DNA of 53,877 nucleotides from the NCBI GenBank assembly GCA_036897095.1, contig JAYMSP010000401.1, positions 1 through 53,877 on the forward strand, read 5' to 3'. Positions 10,070-21,724 of this stretch are shown here, piece by piece (position 1 is the first letter of the stretch; the number at the start of each line of letters is the position of its first letter). A model generated the notes under the pieces. That model was given only the letters and a program-made list of their open reading frames with translations, ran no database searches and had not been told where the DNA came from. Made by a program: the position numbers and the translations under genes. This DNA is from Plantago elongata (lineage: Eukaryota; Streptophyta; Magnoliopsida; Lamiales; Plantaginaceae).

Positions 10070-13000
10070 ATGTTGGTCATCTTGAGGAGTGAACATGAAT
10101 TCAGCGAGTCAGACGGGAATAGGAAAAGAAAGAAGAAGAAGACAGAAGGAGCGTCTCGCCCAGCATGCTCCTGGGTGCATTTTAGGTATTGCTCATGCCT
10201 GTGTTTCTTAACTCTAGATCTATCTTAAAGGTTTTGCTTATTCTTATTGTATAAATGCTATTATACTAATGAAATAGTGGAATCTTTCAGCCGTGAATTT
10301 ATAAAGGAGTACACCGCTTCCCACCCTGAATCATCTGGGTTGAAAGTGGTAAGTGTCGCTTCTTATCTTAACTTCATTTATTTTATTAAATGGTAAGTTA
10401 TTATTAAATGGTAAGTTATTCACAAAGTGCTGATTTTACTATCAGGCTACTAAAGCAGCTTCAGATGCTTGGAAACTGATGGGCCCTGATGAGAAAGCAA
10501 AATATACAAGCCGTGCTCGTGAAGTATGGGATAAGTACTTAAGCGCTGCACCCGCCCGGACCCCTAAACCGAAAAGACAGGTAGTTTGTCACTTTGTTCT
10601 AATTGTTTTCAGCCTACAACATGCTACACGTAAGTTAGATTATTACTAATAACCTTCTATTGTGCAGACCAAACTTGTTACCAGGTGCTCTCCAGGCCGA
10701 TTGTTGAATGTCTTGCAACGACTCAGTCCTGACCAGAGAGCTGCCGTGAGGAGCATGGGTTTCGGTAGTATCCTTAATCTCAGATGTCGAACCCTGAGGC
10801 GCAGTCTGTGTCTTTGGTTATTGGAGAGGTTTAATACGGTTCGACGCAGCCTGGAAATCTGTGGTGAGCGAATTCCCTTAACCTCGAGGGATGTTGAACT
10901 TGTGATGGGATTGGCTTCCAGTGGTAAGGATGTCGTTAATTCTGGACCTGATGATGTTATTGCTGAGTTACGGAAGAAGTACAATGCGACAAACCGAGGA
11001 ATTTCTGTGCGTCTTCTAGAGGAACGGTTAGCAGACCCAGAAGCTGGAGAGGATTTCAAGAGATCATTTCTCCTTTATGTCTTAGGCACTCTTTTGTGCC
11101 CCACTGCTAGGCTGGATGTCAGCCCGTCGTTTCTCCACTTCCTTACAAACATGGATGTTGTGCACCAGTATAATTGGGGGAAGTTTTTGCTTGACCGACT
11201 AGTTCGAGAAGTAGCACGGTATCGTCAGGGAAAGCAGCGTGCAGTTGGTGGTTGTCTTTTATTCCTACAGGTGTTCATGAGACCCTCAGCTATGTTCACA
11301 TTGCACCATATCCACAACCCCCCACCCACCCCGTGCATGGGTGTCCGATGTTTGAAAGTTTTTTTTGCAATAAGACCTAAAGTTGAAAAAGGAGTTTCTT
11401 TGGACCTTTAATAAACACAAGGGGGTTCTATGCAATAAGATGACGTTAGGGGATTTGGCTTTCATACATTGCCTTTATAATTTTAGAAATATCATGTCTT
11501 AAATAGTAACCAAGTTCATTTTTTGTTGAACTTTTAATTTGGTGATAGCTGTTTTACTATGAGAGTGTTGCTGTTGGGGAACCATGTGAATTATCCCCGG
11601 CTACTTTTCCATGCCTAACATCATGGGGCGAGGAAGAAATTAGTGAAAGGGAAAAGCAAGAACGGGAACTTGGTGGTTATGGCACAGGGGAGGTACATCT
11701 TTTGTATGATGAGGTACTCGTATCGTATGAGTAGACAAATAGACAATCATCTTTAAGTGTCTTGTCCTTTTCTCTTTTTCCAATTCCAATGCAGGTTGTT
11801 TGCAAGGAGAGAGGCCTTGGAGTGGGGATGGGCTTCAGAGCACCAGCAGATAACTTAACATCTGGAATAATGATGCCACCAGAGATCGAGAACTACGATT
11901 TATTTGAGCAGGGTGACTATCAGGTAGTTTTAGTAAGTTTCTTCCTTCCGGTCTATATAGATGCCAACATAAGTATTTTGGATAGCTGTATCTTGTAATA
12001 AATCATAATGTTAAAAGTTCACGACGAATCATGTATAGTGAAGTTATAAATAATTAAATTTCGGCACTTTTTCGCTAACTATAAATTATTTTTCTTATGT
12101 GACAGATGGAAAGTGAAGATCTAATTAATGGAGGCATGATGACAGCAGAGGTATGTGATGTTTTTACTGGTATAGAGAACTATTTTTTTTCCCTTTTTAA
12201 TTGGAACTTATGGTTTCACTTTCACCCAAAGAAAGTAGGAGTTGACCAACATATCTATTAGGAAGATAGTGAATTTGTGTTTTGAGCAATGCTTGTTGAA
12301 AATTTTGTCATTTCCCAACACAATGCTAGAAAGAATGAATAAATAAATAAATAAATATATATATTTGGTCTATAGATGTCACTTAATCCTGTGCGTTCCT
12401 TGTTTTGAATCTAATCATAAAATGAAATTCGTAAATCCATTTAGAGTGGAATGTATGTTGAAGCTTCAATTAGGTTGTCAGAGTAGTTGAATTAGGTTGA
12501 ATGTTGTTAGCAAAATATTTTGTCTTGTATGAAAATGAGTCAATACAACTATGCTCTTCTATGTATAGAAATAGAAAATTGATCAAAGAAAGGACTCGGT
12601 TTTATTTGGAACCTTCAATTAGCATATAGTTGTTTTCTGTTACATATTGTATTATGTCAAATAAATGTGAATCATGCAAACATTTGCCTAGAGCCAGTCT
12701 AGAAGACTGTATTGGTGGACTATATTATTAGTATTTCCAGTGATGGAATTGAAGAGGTCATTGTTATTTGTTATTTTACTGAAGGAGAATATACCAATGC
12801 ATGGGGATGAAGTCAATGCACTCTGCATAGACATTGAAGTCACCGATCCTGTCAAAGCACCCTGCCGAAATACCCAATACGGTTGCTCCCGAATTTTGGA
12901 TTACACAAAGAGGAAAGAGCATGAAGAGACCTGCCTTTGTGCCCCATGTGCTTGCCCCATACGTAAATGCCATTTCATTGGGTCGTCTAAGCAGCTGTCA

Positions 13001-13399
13001 GAGCATTTTGGTAGTAAGCACTGGGATTCTGGAAGACGTTTCCAGTATGCCACTTATCTGCCTATCACTCTAAACAAGAACGAAACATGCCTTGCTTTAC
13101 AAGCGGAAAAGGATGGCATAGTCTTTCTTCTCAACAAAGGAACCGAAAGTATCGGCCATACAGTCATGATAACTTGTGTAAGCCCGAGTTCATCAGAAGA
13201 ACAGTATTTATATGCTATTGTGTCTGAAAGAGGAAACAGCTGTCTCAGATTGAAGTCATACACTAACAATTATCCGGGTAGGGTCGAGGGATCGCCTCCG
13301 ATGGACTTTCTCCTTGTTCCATTTGGGTTTCTAGACCCCAGTGGGAAACTAGACCTAGAGGTATGTATATGGAATTCAACTGATATAGGAGCTGACTAA
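10070..13399 (+). CDS. HMG box + plant-mobile-like domain + SIAH zinc finger/SINA C-terminus, RING absent
   Basis: Model: exons 10070-10185, 10291-10348, 10446-10580, 10668-11270, 11549-11692, 11795-11923, 12106-12150 and 12785-13399. All junctions are GT-AG, the frame holds throughout, and the product is 614 residues. Residues 18-24 are a basic RKRKKKK stretch, a likely nuclear signal. Residues 30-95 form an HMG box across exons 1-3, ending AREVWDKYLS. Residues 104-352 resemble a plant-mobile/DUF1985-like domain (QRAAVRSMGFGS). Exon 8 (411-614) starts with IDIEV, like the leader before a SINA RING, then passes directly to a complete SIAH zinc finger (437 to about 490) and the substrate-binding domain. 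The catalytic RING is missing. The protein could bind DNA and SINA-type partners without ligase activity; this is inference. The weakest point is the join of exon 7 to exon 8 (635-bp intron); exon 8 could be a separate gene. Confidence 0.7.
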
Positions 13400-14309
13400 T
13401 CCTGAGTATCCGGAAAAAGCCTGCCGTTTCTACCTGTCTCAAAGTGTAAGTATTGGCTTTCTGGTTGAAAATGTTGTTCATTGTACATATAGCCAGGTAG
13501 AAAGGTGCAAGGCTGGGTCAAGGAAGTGTAACTTAAATGTGTAGCACTGGAAAGTGAAATCTTTGATCTTTTGTTTTGGATTCACATACTTTTTGTTACC
13601 TGTCCTGTTAAGTGAAGGCAACATTTGTTTTGCCATGTAATGTTGATGTAGGTACTGAAGGAAGAACTAAATAAGTTTTTTCAAAGAATGAATGCTAAAA
13701 TTCCGAGTAAAATGTTGGATGCCCCATCTACAATTCTTGTCTAGATTATAAGTTGTAGTAGTGCCATAATGTAGAAAAATGAGAAAAAATAATGTTTCAT
13801 AAATTTTGATTTTCGTACAACTGACTATTAAAACTCAGAATATGAGCAAATGAAAGTATCTAGTGACAATTTTCATGGTTTGGCAAAATGATTAGTAGGT
13901 GTATTAAAGGAGAGTAACTTACAAGCCTCAATTAGAATCTGGATATAGTATTGGGAAAATGTAGGCACCAAAAAGAAATTCTCAAGAATATATTCCTTTG
14001 GATGTGACAATCGGCCAATTTTATATATTCATGTACGTACATCGTCCGTAGTCAACAAAACTTTGTTCCCAGGATTTATAAGTTCATTTTCATTTTTCCA
14101 TACGAATTTCCGTTCAAGTCTACACTATGAATTTATTTTTAATAACTGCAAATTAATCTAAACTGGACAACTAATATGGAACGAAGAGTATATGATCTGC
14201 ACAAGTTGCAATCAATTCTGCAGAGGAGAGTGTGAATCTGAATATGATGGTTTAAAAGTTCAAATTATTAATTTAGCTATAACAATTGTGGTATTTAAGT
14301 TAAGGATAA
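13400..14309. other. 3' flank of the HMG/SIAH gene, no other gene
   Basis: The first 350 bases are probably 3' UTR. The rest is AT-rich without recognisable features. Confidence 0.45.
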
Positions 14310-14393
14310 ATTTTTTTAAACGATTAAAGGGTGACTCGAATTGTTATTGATTACAGTTGAAGCGTCTTACCGACTAAGCTCCACTTCGTTATC
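14310..14393 (-). mobile_element. tRNA-derived SINE with target-site duplication
   Basis: Read on the minus strand: a tRNA-like head with a box-A-like GGAGCTTAGTCGGTAAGACG, a box-B-like CAATTCGAGTCACCC, and an A-rich tail. It is flanked by a 15-bp direct repeat, TTAAGTTAAGGATAA (14295-14309) and TTAAATTAAGGATAA (14394-14408), one mismatch. At 84 bp it is hardly more than a tRNA plus tail. Related copies occur at 37960, 42150 and 47215. Confidence 0.65.
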
Positions 14394-14900
14394 TTAAATT
14401 AAGGATAATAAGTTTAATGAATAAGGAAAGGCCTTTGATACATATATGGACCTAAATAATCACCCCTAATAAATGCAAGCAATGGCTTAAAAAACACTTT
14501 AGAACATTTGTACCATACTTTTTTCGCTTTTAATTTGATTGCTTTATCTAAAATTGAATAAATTGATGTATCATACCAGCAGAAAAGGTTTCTAGACTTC
14601 TACAGCTTGTTGTCACTTAAAAAAGCAGATTTTGCAGATTCTTCCGAACTTACCTTAGGCCTAACATGCATGATTGACAATGAAAATGAAGTATCTTCAC
14701 CTTCAATATTTCCCTGCATGCTCTATTTATACACGCGATACGAAATGCCACATGAACGTGGATTCGAAGGTTTAGATCGATCTCCAATGTGTGATGAGCG
14801 CGTGTCAATAGATGAATAAGCATCCGCTTTTAGGATATATATAAGTTGCCATAAAAGACCTCCACCAATTATTAGGGGATACCAAAGAAAGATCCAACAG

Positions 14901-14908
14901 TATAAATA
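14901..14908 (+). promoter_or_regulatory. TATA box of the HIPP gene
   Basis: TATAAATA lies 49 bp before the ATG at 14950, which would put transcription start near 14930 and leave a very short leader. Confidence 0.5.
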
Positions 14909-14949
14909 CCAAACTCTTGTTCATCTTTGCTTTTATTGTGAAGCGAAAA

Positions 14950-15722
14950 ATGGGAGCTCTTGACTATCTTGCATACTTATGTAATGTCACCTCTTCTACT
15001 AGAGCCAGCAGGAAATCTTTGCAGGTACTAATTCCATCTCATTCATATTATGCCGCATCAACATCATATATATGTATGAGAAAGTTTGTTCATTTCTCAA
15101 GTTCTCACGCAGACCGTTGAGATCAAAATCAAGATGGACTGTGATGGATGCGAAAGAAGAGTAAAGAACTCCGTTAAGCACATGAGAGGTCCGTTTCTAT
15201 AACCCCTGTTCGTGTCTTCACGAGCTCGTTCCAGTCACTGTTAACAAGAGATTTCAGATGAAATAATCTAAGTGCATGTTCACAATAGGCACTCTTTTAA
15301 AACTGATCATCCTTTTTCTGTAGCAGAAATATCTAAGTGTTTCCACTTTCCAAATACATAACATAACACACTCATAATTAATGGACTAGTACTTACTGTG
15401 ACCCTTTGAATGGTCCAATGTAGGAGTGAAAACAATTGAAGTGGACAGAAAACTAAGCCACCTGAAAGTAAGCGGATTTGTAGATCCAACTAAAGTGTTG
15501 AACAGAGTGAAGAATTATACCGGAAAAAGAGCTGAGTTCTGGCCTTACATACCGTACAATATAGTCCAGCAGCCACATGTAGCGCAAGTCTACGACAAGA
15601 AAGCTCCAGCTGGCTTCGTGCGAAAAGCAGCTCAGACCTTTCCTGTGTCTACTCTTACAGCGGAAGAGAAATTCACAACTCTCTTCAGTGAAGACAATCC
15701 GAATGCTTGTTCTATCATGTGA
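14950..15722 (+). CDS. Heavy metal-associated isoprenylated plant protein (HIPP)
   Basis: Exons 14950-15024, 15113-15188 and 15424-15722 give 149 residues. The N-terminus MGALDYLAYLCNVTSS matches the HIPP20-27 clade as I know it. The HMA domain has the metal-binding MDCDGCERRV (CxxC) in exon 2 and VKTIEVDRK at the start of exon 3. The protein ends in CSIM, a CaaX box for farnesylation that would anchor it to membranes or direct it to nuclear bodies. Such proteins bind Cd, Cu or Zn and act in metal handling and stress responses. Introns: phase 0 after residue 25 and phase 1 inside the glycine codon after MR. All key residues are intact, length is normal for the clade, and nothing suggests decay. 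Confidence 0.95.
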
Positions 15723-17970
15723 AAGAACAGAGATTCGAAAATGTAGATTTTGTTGTATTAAAATACTTCTAGCAGTCTATGAGTGATGATGTCAAGTGTT
15801 TTTAATTGAGGCATATGATCAGGATAATGCATACATGTATAATTTTATGTTTTGGTGCATAGTAGTATAGATTAATGATTTTTTTCTGGCTGTAGTAACG
15901 TGTTCCACAATAATTACATTCTAGATTCATACATATGAATCTGTCATGTAATTGACCCAAAGAAATATGAATGTATGATAATGTACTAGTTATCTGTTGA
16001 ACTTTCCTTTCACAATTCACTATTGGGGTTACTGCAAGTTGGTATTCATGTCATCTTTTCGTACATTTGGGAAGCTAACAGAAAATTCCAACTTTTTCCT
16101 CATGAACATGTCTGTTTATCTGTAACTCATGCACATGTTTACACAAACTAAATATACACAGACACACAGCATTTTGAAACATGTCTGTAGTTGAGTAACG
16201 AATCTAGTCCAAGAATTCAAGAAGCGTTCTAGTGAAGAGTCCATGGAATCAAGATCAAGTTCATGTCTGGCAGAGTAAAAGGTTGACTTATATTCCTCTA
16301 CTAATATTATGTGCTGAAATCGCCATAATGTGATCATAAAGTGAAAATTCATTATGCTTTCTTGAAAAGCAGAGGCAAAGATAGAGCATTACTCAACTAC
16401 ATAAATTAAAAGCAGTCAAATTATCACCAAAGATTGGCAATCAAATAGTGATCCAAAACATTAGAAGCTACGCTACTTTCATTTGTGGTTGTAGAATAAG
16501 ATTCTTGTAATACCAGGTAGATAGGATTAAAGCAGTACACTTTTAGAAAAAACAAATCAAATTCTTTAGTAGCTTCATGACTTGTTAATGATATCAAAAA
16601 GTTAATTTCTTTACATTTTCTAGCTGCCTATATTCCTTGAATCCTCCATGGCAACTTGGCACTTCATATGACCAACCAAAACCACGAAGAGACAAGTCAG
16701 CAGTACTGATATATATATACCCGGTCAGGGCACGAACCTGGGCATTTGGGTCGGGTGATTGCAGAATGGTCAGGTCAGGTACCCAAATACCCGAAGGGCT
16801 TCGGCCTTCTGGTATAAGTCTACTTTTATTATAAACTTTCAAAAAGGGACGTTCCAGTGTGAAGTTCAAGTGATAATAATCTTCTATAATTTCATAGCAA
16901 CCAAGCAGAAAAAACATTATTATTGGTAGCTAACTATACCGACAGACACTAAACATTAAATTGGATGACAGAAAGTCAATTGCAAACAGTATAAGTACGT
17001 TTTTAGGTAGACATGAAAAAGTTTCCCCACATTTGATTTGTTGATTGATTACCCATGACTAAGAACTAACAACTTATATCATTATAAACCAATCAGTAAA
17101 TATGGCCAACTGATCTATAGTACTAGTGGTTGCTATCTTAAGCTCTAGATTTTTCACATCTTTTCAACATGTTAATTTATGTGGGTTGCAACAGCACGGG
17201 AATGCTTTTTCCATGTCTCTACAACTCGATTCGATAACTTCACTGTAAAATTGATAGAAGTCTCTGTTACAATATCAATTTTGCATGCCGAACTTTGACT
17301 AAGGTCCCTAGAGTGGCATGCAAACGCTTGCGGTATTAAGTGGGGCGGAAGTACAATATGTACATTTGAAGTTTTTTTACCTTTACTTACCACCTAGTGT
17401 ATTCTCTAACAGCAATCCAATGGCAGTAAGGGGAATAAATTCAAAGGCCTTGTCAAATCATACCTTTTGTATGCTGAATGTTTATAGAGTTTCTGGACCA
17501 AAACTCAGAGGCAAGTGTTAGCTAACAAAATTAGGTAATGAGAGTTCTAAAAGTTCCTAAAGTTTAGATATACTCCTAATGGGTTTAACCCACATTCAAT
17601 AGCTGATAAATGCGTTCTGCGACTTATTAAGACTGTGTGGATGGAATTCTAAATATAAGGTACAGAACAAGAATGTCATAAGAGTTTTAAAAAGCATCAG
17701 TACCACCCAACCATAAACATTAAGACCTGATTCAGACAGATTTTAAGGCCCATCTGTTGTGATAGGTACTACAGAAATATTCTTCATGCAATGTAAATGT
17801 CAGTTACCAAACACTGCTTTTTCAGTAAAACTAGTCAAACTCAAAGTACTGATCAAACAGAGTATAATTATAGCAGAGAGATAGGGAAACCTGAAAAGGG
17901 TACGAATGAAATAGAATGCAAGATTGGCTTCCAAAAGTGTACTAAGTCACAAAGCAGATTGTTGCACAAC
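15723..17970. other. Intergenic between the two HMA genes
   Basis: No gene is recognisable. A short CG-richer stretch at 16720-16830 contains ACCCGG/ACCCAAATACCC runs and the hairpin CCGAAGGGCTTCGG. Small open frames there are accidental. Confidence 0.5.
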
Positions 17971-19029
17971 ATGTCGGACGACGACGAGGACACCTTTGAG
18001 TATGTAATCATCAAGGTCAGCAACTGATCTCTCTATACTTCTAAGATGAGATATTTTAATATTCCTCAATTGAATTGCCTCTGGTTTTGTTTTGTTACAG
18101 ACTCATGTTTTGAAGGTTCACATACATTGTGGAGGCTGTATGCGGAAAGTGAAGAAACTCCTTAGAAAAATTGAAGGTGTGTTCAGGTTCAGAAGTTTCA
18201 TATGTTGCTATAATGTGGCTCCAAAAGGTTCTGTTAACTGAAATAAAGTAGGGTGTTTTATAAGATGGTGCAGTTATGAGCAAATCAAGATAATATGCTT
18301 GGATGTTTTTCCATTTCACCTTCCTTTGTCATATCTAGGTATAGAAAATTTTCACTAGTAAGTGTGGTTACTATGTTTACAGGTGTATATGAAGTGGCAA
18401 TAGATTCTGAAGAGCACAAGGTAACAGTATCAGGAAATGTTGATTGCACAAAATTAATCAAGAAGTTGGCAAAATCTGGTAAACATGCAGAAGTTTGGCC
18501 ATCAAGCCTCAGTGACGAATCAGCAGATGAAGCGTACCTGGATCAGATGAATGATCTCGATTCCTCTGAAAGTGAAAGTGACCCTCTGCCCACCAATCCA
18601 GCTCAAGAAGACCGCAAGTGGCTCTTGGAAAACTATCTGAATGGTCCAAATCCAAAATCACAGGTGGTAAATGAACTTGAAGGTTGGAAAGAAGACTTGG
18701 CCAATAATCAAAGGTCCATGGAACGAAGCACAAAGTCAACTACGAATTTCCCACATTATGGTAACCCCAGCGAACAAGCCAGTTTTGGTAACCCCAGCGA
18801 GCTAGCCAGGCCAAAAAGTATCTACATGGGGCTGCCGGCATACAGCTATTATGGTCAACCACCTGAAATGATGAACTACGTGCAAGGACCATGGTCCGAC
18901 AACCCATATAATGCAGTGTACAATAACATGTCAAATGCGCATATGATGAGTGGCAAGATGAATGGCCATATGCATCAACCAAGGATGATGGTGCATCCAT
19001 GGGAGGGACAGAGACAAGTTGAAAATTAG
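17971..19029 (+). CDS. HMA-domain metal-binding plant protein without CaaX box
   Basis: Exons 17971-18015, 18101-18176 and 18383-19029 give 255 residues. After an acidic leader ([15 protein letters not shown]) comes an HMA domain, with the CxxC motif in [13 protein letters not shown], continuing as [17 protein letters not shown] in exon 3. The C-terminal half is low complexity: acidic, then rich in Tyr, Met, Asn and Pro (for example [15 protein letters not shown]). It holds a direct repeat, [16 protein letters not shown]. The end QRQVEN has no CaaX cysteine, so it is not expected to be prenylated, unlike its neighbour at 14950. The intron phases (0, then 1 inside a Gly codon) are the same in both genes, which points to common ancestry. 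Metal binding is likely; the specific role is unknown. Confidence 0.92.
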
Positions 19030-20013
19030 TACAGGGACAACCATACAGAATTCAAGTGATGAGCTAAATGTATTAGCTCACAAAATTGTTTAGAGACCAA
19101 GGTTTCTGTAATAAAATGGCTGTTGTATACCTAACTGTAGTAGTATATATGATCCTATCTAGTTTTTGCTAATCTGGAGGTACTTGCTCCATTTACATAA
19201 TCTTTTTATGGTAAACTCTTCCAATTTAGGCTCTTCCAATGCCTCGAACGCTTATCATTATTCTCTACTCAGCGGGCGGAGAAATAGTGCGAACAGAACA
19301 AGGTACCGCATATTCTGGCACTAATGGAACAGGAGTAACAATTAAAAGCAGCTAAAATATTGTGAATTGCGTATACTGTTTGTGCCTTTTAGTGAACTTA
19401 TAAACAGAAATACGAACTTCAAGTAAGATAGTAACAGTTGCTAATGATTAACAATGACCATCCATGACAGTAAACTTATAAAAAGAAACAGGAACTGTGA
19501 GATATCAAGAGTTAACAAGAGAACCAACTCTTAGCTCGTACCTGAGATAATGATGCGTACTGAGAAACAAAAGGTACAGCTACTAAGCAAAAAACAACAT
19601 CCTGGATAGATCATGACAAATAACTCATGCACACTATCTATGGAGGTAAACAGCAGGCGGTTGAACATCTATTTAAGTTTGCAAACTAACTAATTATTTT
19701 TCAGCATATTAACCACTATCCAACATGCAACAGGGAATAATGTAATCAGGTCAAATGGGATCAATAAGACTACAAAAGAGTAACTCCTCATCTAAAATCA
19801 TAAAGGTTTTGAAAAATTGCCACTGGATGCCCACAATAATAACCAGATCTGTTTATACTAATGGCCTTCATGGTGAATAAAATAAGAGCCTTAGATAATC
19901 GGTTAACAAATCACAATGCTGGAACAGACAACAAACAAAGTACCTAGTTCACTTTTGTCTCAGTTATAAGTACATAAAAGGAGCAAAAGGTAGTTATTCA
20001 CACGAAATACTGT
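19030..20013. other. Convergent intergenic region
   Basis: It lies between two genes that point toward each other and so probably holds both 3' UTRs. No other feature is recognised. Confidence 0.5.
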
Positions 20014-21108
20014 TTACCGTCTCTGATCCTTCCTACGCCTTCTTTCTGCTTTCTGCCACTTGTCTCTCTTCAAGAATTTGCTCTTCGGTTTTAATTTCAC
20101 TGGTTGTGACCACCTAAAGTTCGGATCTCTCATACGAGCTTGAATGTCCTTAAAATAATCCATGTTTAATCTCTTTGGCCCACCTAGCCTAAGTTCTTCA
20201 TACTCAGGTCCAGAAACAATGTTCTCAAACGCTCCAATGAGAACGTCAATGTCACTCATCACCTCCCAAACATTTGTGTACCTTCCATCAGGACCCCTTT
20301 TTAATTTCTTAAGAGCATTCTGCATAGCTATTTTTCGAGCTTGCTTTCCAGGGGAAAAATCTTCCTTCTTCTCCTTCTCCTCCTCATAGTTAAACGCATC
20401 TGCAAACGATCTAACCCTTGGAGTATCATTAAACTCAAACAATTTATCAATATGTCGATCGCTCCTCTCATTAGGGATGGGATCAGGAGGAACATCGTCC
20501 TCATCATCTCCTTCATCACCAGTCCAAAGGGTCTTCTCCTCCTCATCGCTATCCGAGAACATACTGTGGAATTCGTCACTGTCATCAGCATCTATCTCAT
20601 CCGAATTGGAACCTCTCTTAGCCCTGAGCTTTGCCTTTTTAATCTCTTTCATCAGGTGACTCTGGGGGTCCCTTTCAGTATCGCTCTCGCCTTCACTTCC
20701 TGTCCATAGATGATCCTCTTCCTCCTCCAATTCTTTAGCCCATTCTCTCCTGAACTCCTTCACGTCCGCCGGGACTTTACCTCCAAAAAGATGGTAATTT
20801 CGCCGGCCACTTGCATAGAAACGAGACCCTGAAAATCCAGAAAATATTCCAAAGAGATGTAAGTGAAGGAATGACAAGGAAGAGACATTAGAAAAACTGG
20901 AAAACATTAGAGTCATTTCATCGAACATGTGGTGTGCAAGATTTGTGGGAAGGTGTAAAGACGACTAACATTGAAACATAGGCTTATCGGGAGCAATTAG
21001 AGAGTGTGAATGTTGCAAAGTGGCTACTTGTGAGAAACAAGGCAATCTTGAATTCTTGAATTTGTTTGCTGCAATTATGAAATGGCGGGAAAACAACCTC
21101 CAAGCCAT
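20014..21108 (-). CDS. Conserved plant protein with predicted organelle presequence and acidic repeats
   Basis: Two exons on the minus strand, 21108-20970 and 20828-20014, joined in frame, give 317 residues. The N-terminus (MAWRLFSRHFIIAANKF) is rich in Arg, Ser and hydrophobic residues with almost no acid, as in a mitochondrial presequence; RFYASGRR near residue 50 looks like a cleavage region. Then come an acidic part with two LWTG(S/D)EG motifs at residues 87-93 and 147-153, a conserved NVWEVMSDIDVLIGAFEN segment, a GGPKRLNMDYFKDIQARMRD segment and a very basic tail (KAERRRRKDQRR). I recognise this as a conserved plant protein but cannot name a function. The basic tail would suit RNA or ribosome association, which is speculation. 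Confidence 0.85.
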
Positions 21109-21659
21109 CTCTAATGTTTGAAAATCGATCTATCAGAGGTGTTCTTAGATTTCTATTCCTTCAGGAAAGGACTTGGTTTATTATTCAAATACCCCGAAAC
21201 TTGTGTGGGTTTGCTTTTCGAGTAATAATATAAATAAATGCTTATAAAAGTCCGAGACTCCTATATGAAATGACCCGATAGGCATTATCCAAGATACTAC
21301 TGTAATTTTTTAACTCTGAAAAGTGGGCAAAATGAGAATGGGCGGAAAAGCCCTTGAATTGCCTTAATTTACCCGACCTGATTTTGCCTCAATCTAGCGT
21401 AGGAAATAGAGATCTGCTCCTTGAACAAAAAGCCTGAAACACAAGGTAACTTTACCTTGTCTTCTTGGATGGTGAAATTTGGTAAAGTAATGTTTCATCG
21501 GATAGAGTTATAATCGGCTAGTCACTTTAATAGTTATGAACGTCATAATATAAAGATGTGTGTTGAAGATGCATGAAGGGAAGAATTAAAAAGGTAGATC
21601 TATCAATTGGTACGAGTTTATTTTTTTAAATTTTTTTTATTTCATTAAATCACTACAAT
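21109..21659. other. Upstream region of the organelle-protein gene
   Basis: Promoter side of the minus-strand gene. No element or second gene is recognisable. Confidence 0.4.
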
Positions 21660-21724
21660 TTTAATGTTAAAGTACAATAAACAACTTCAAGATTTCTCCT
21701 TGTTGTTATTACATGTCACCTTCT

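Noticed and set aside
14310..14393. Functional tRNA gene
   Set aside because: Box A and box B are present, but the arms do not fold into a proper cloverleaf, and the A-rich tail and target-site duplication point to a SINE.
20341..20709. Plus-strand frame rich in Ser, Leu and Ile
   Set aside because: It is antisense to the acidic region of the minus-strand organelle-protein gene.
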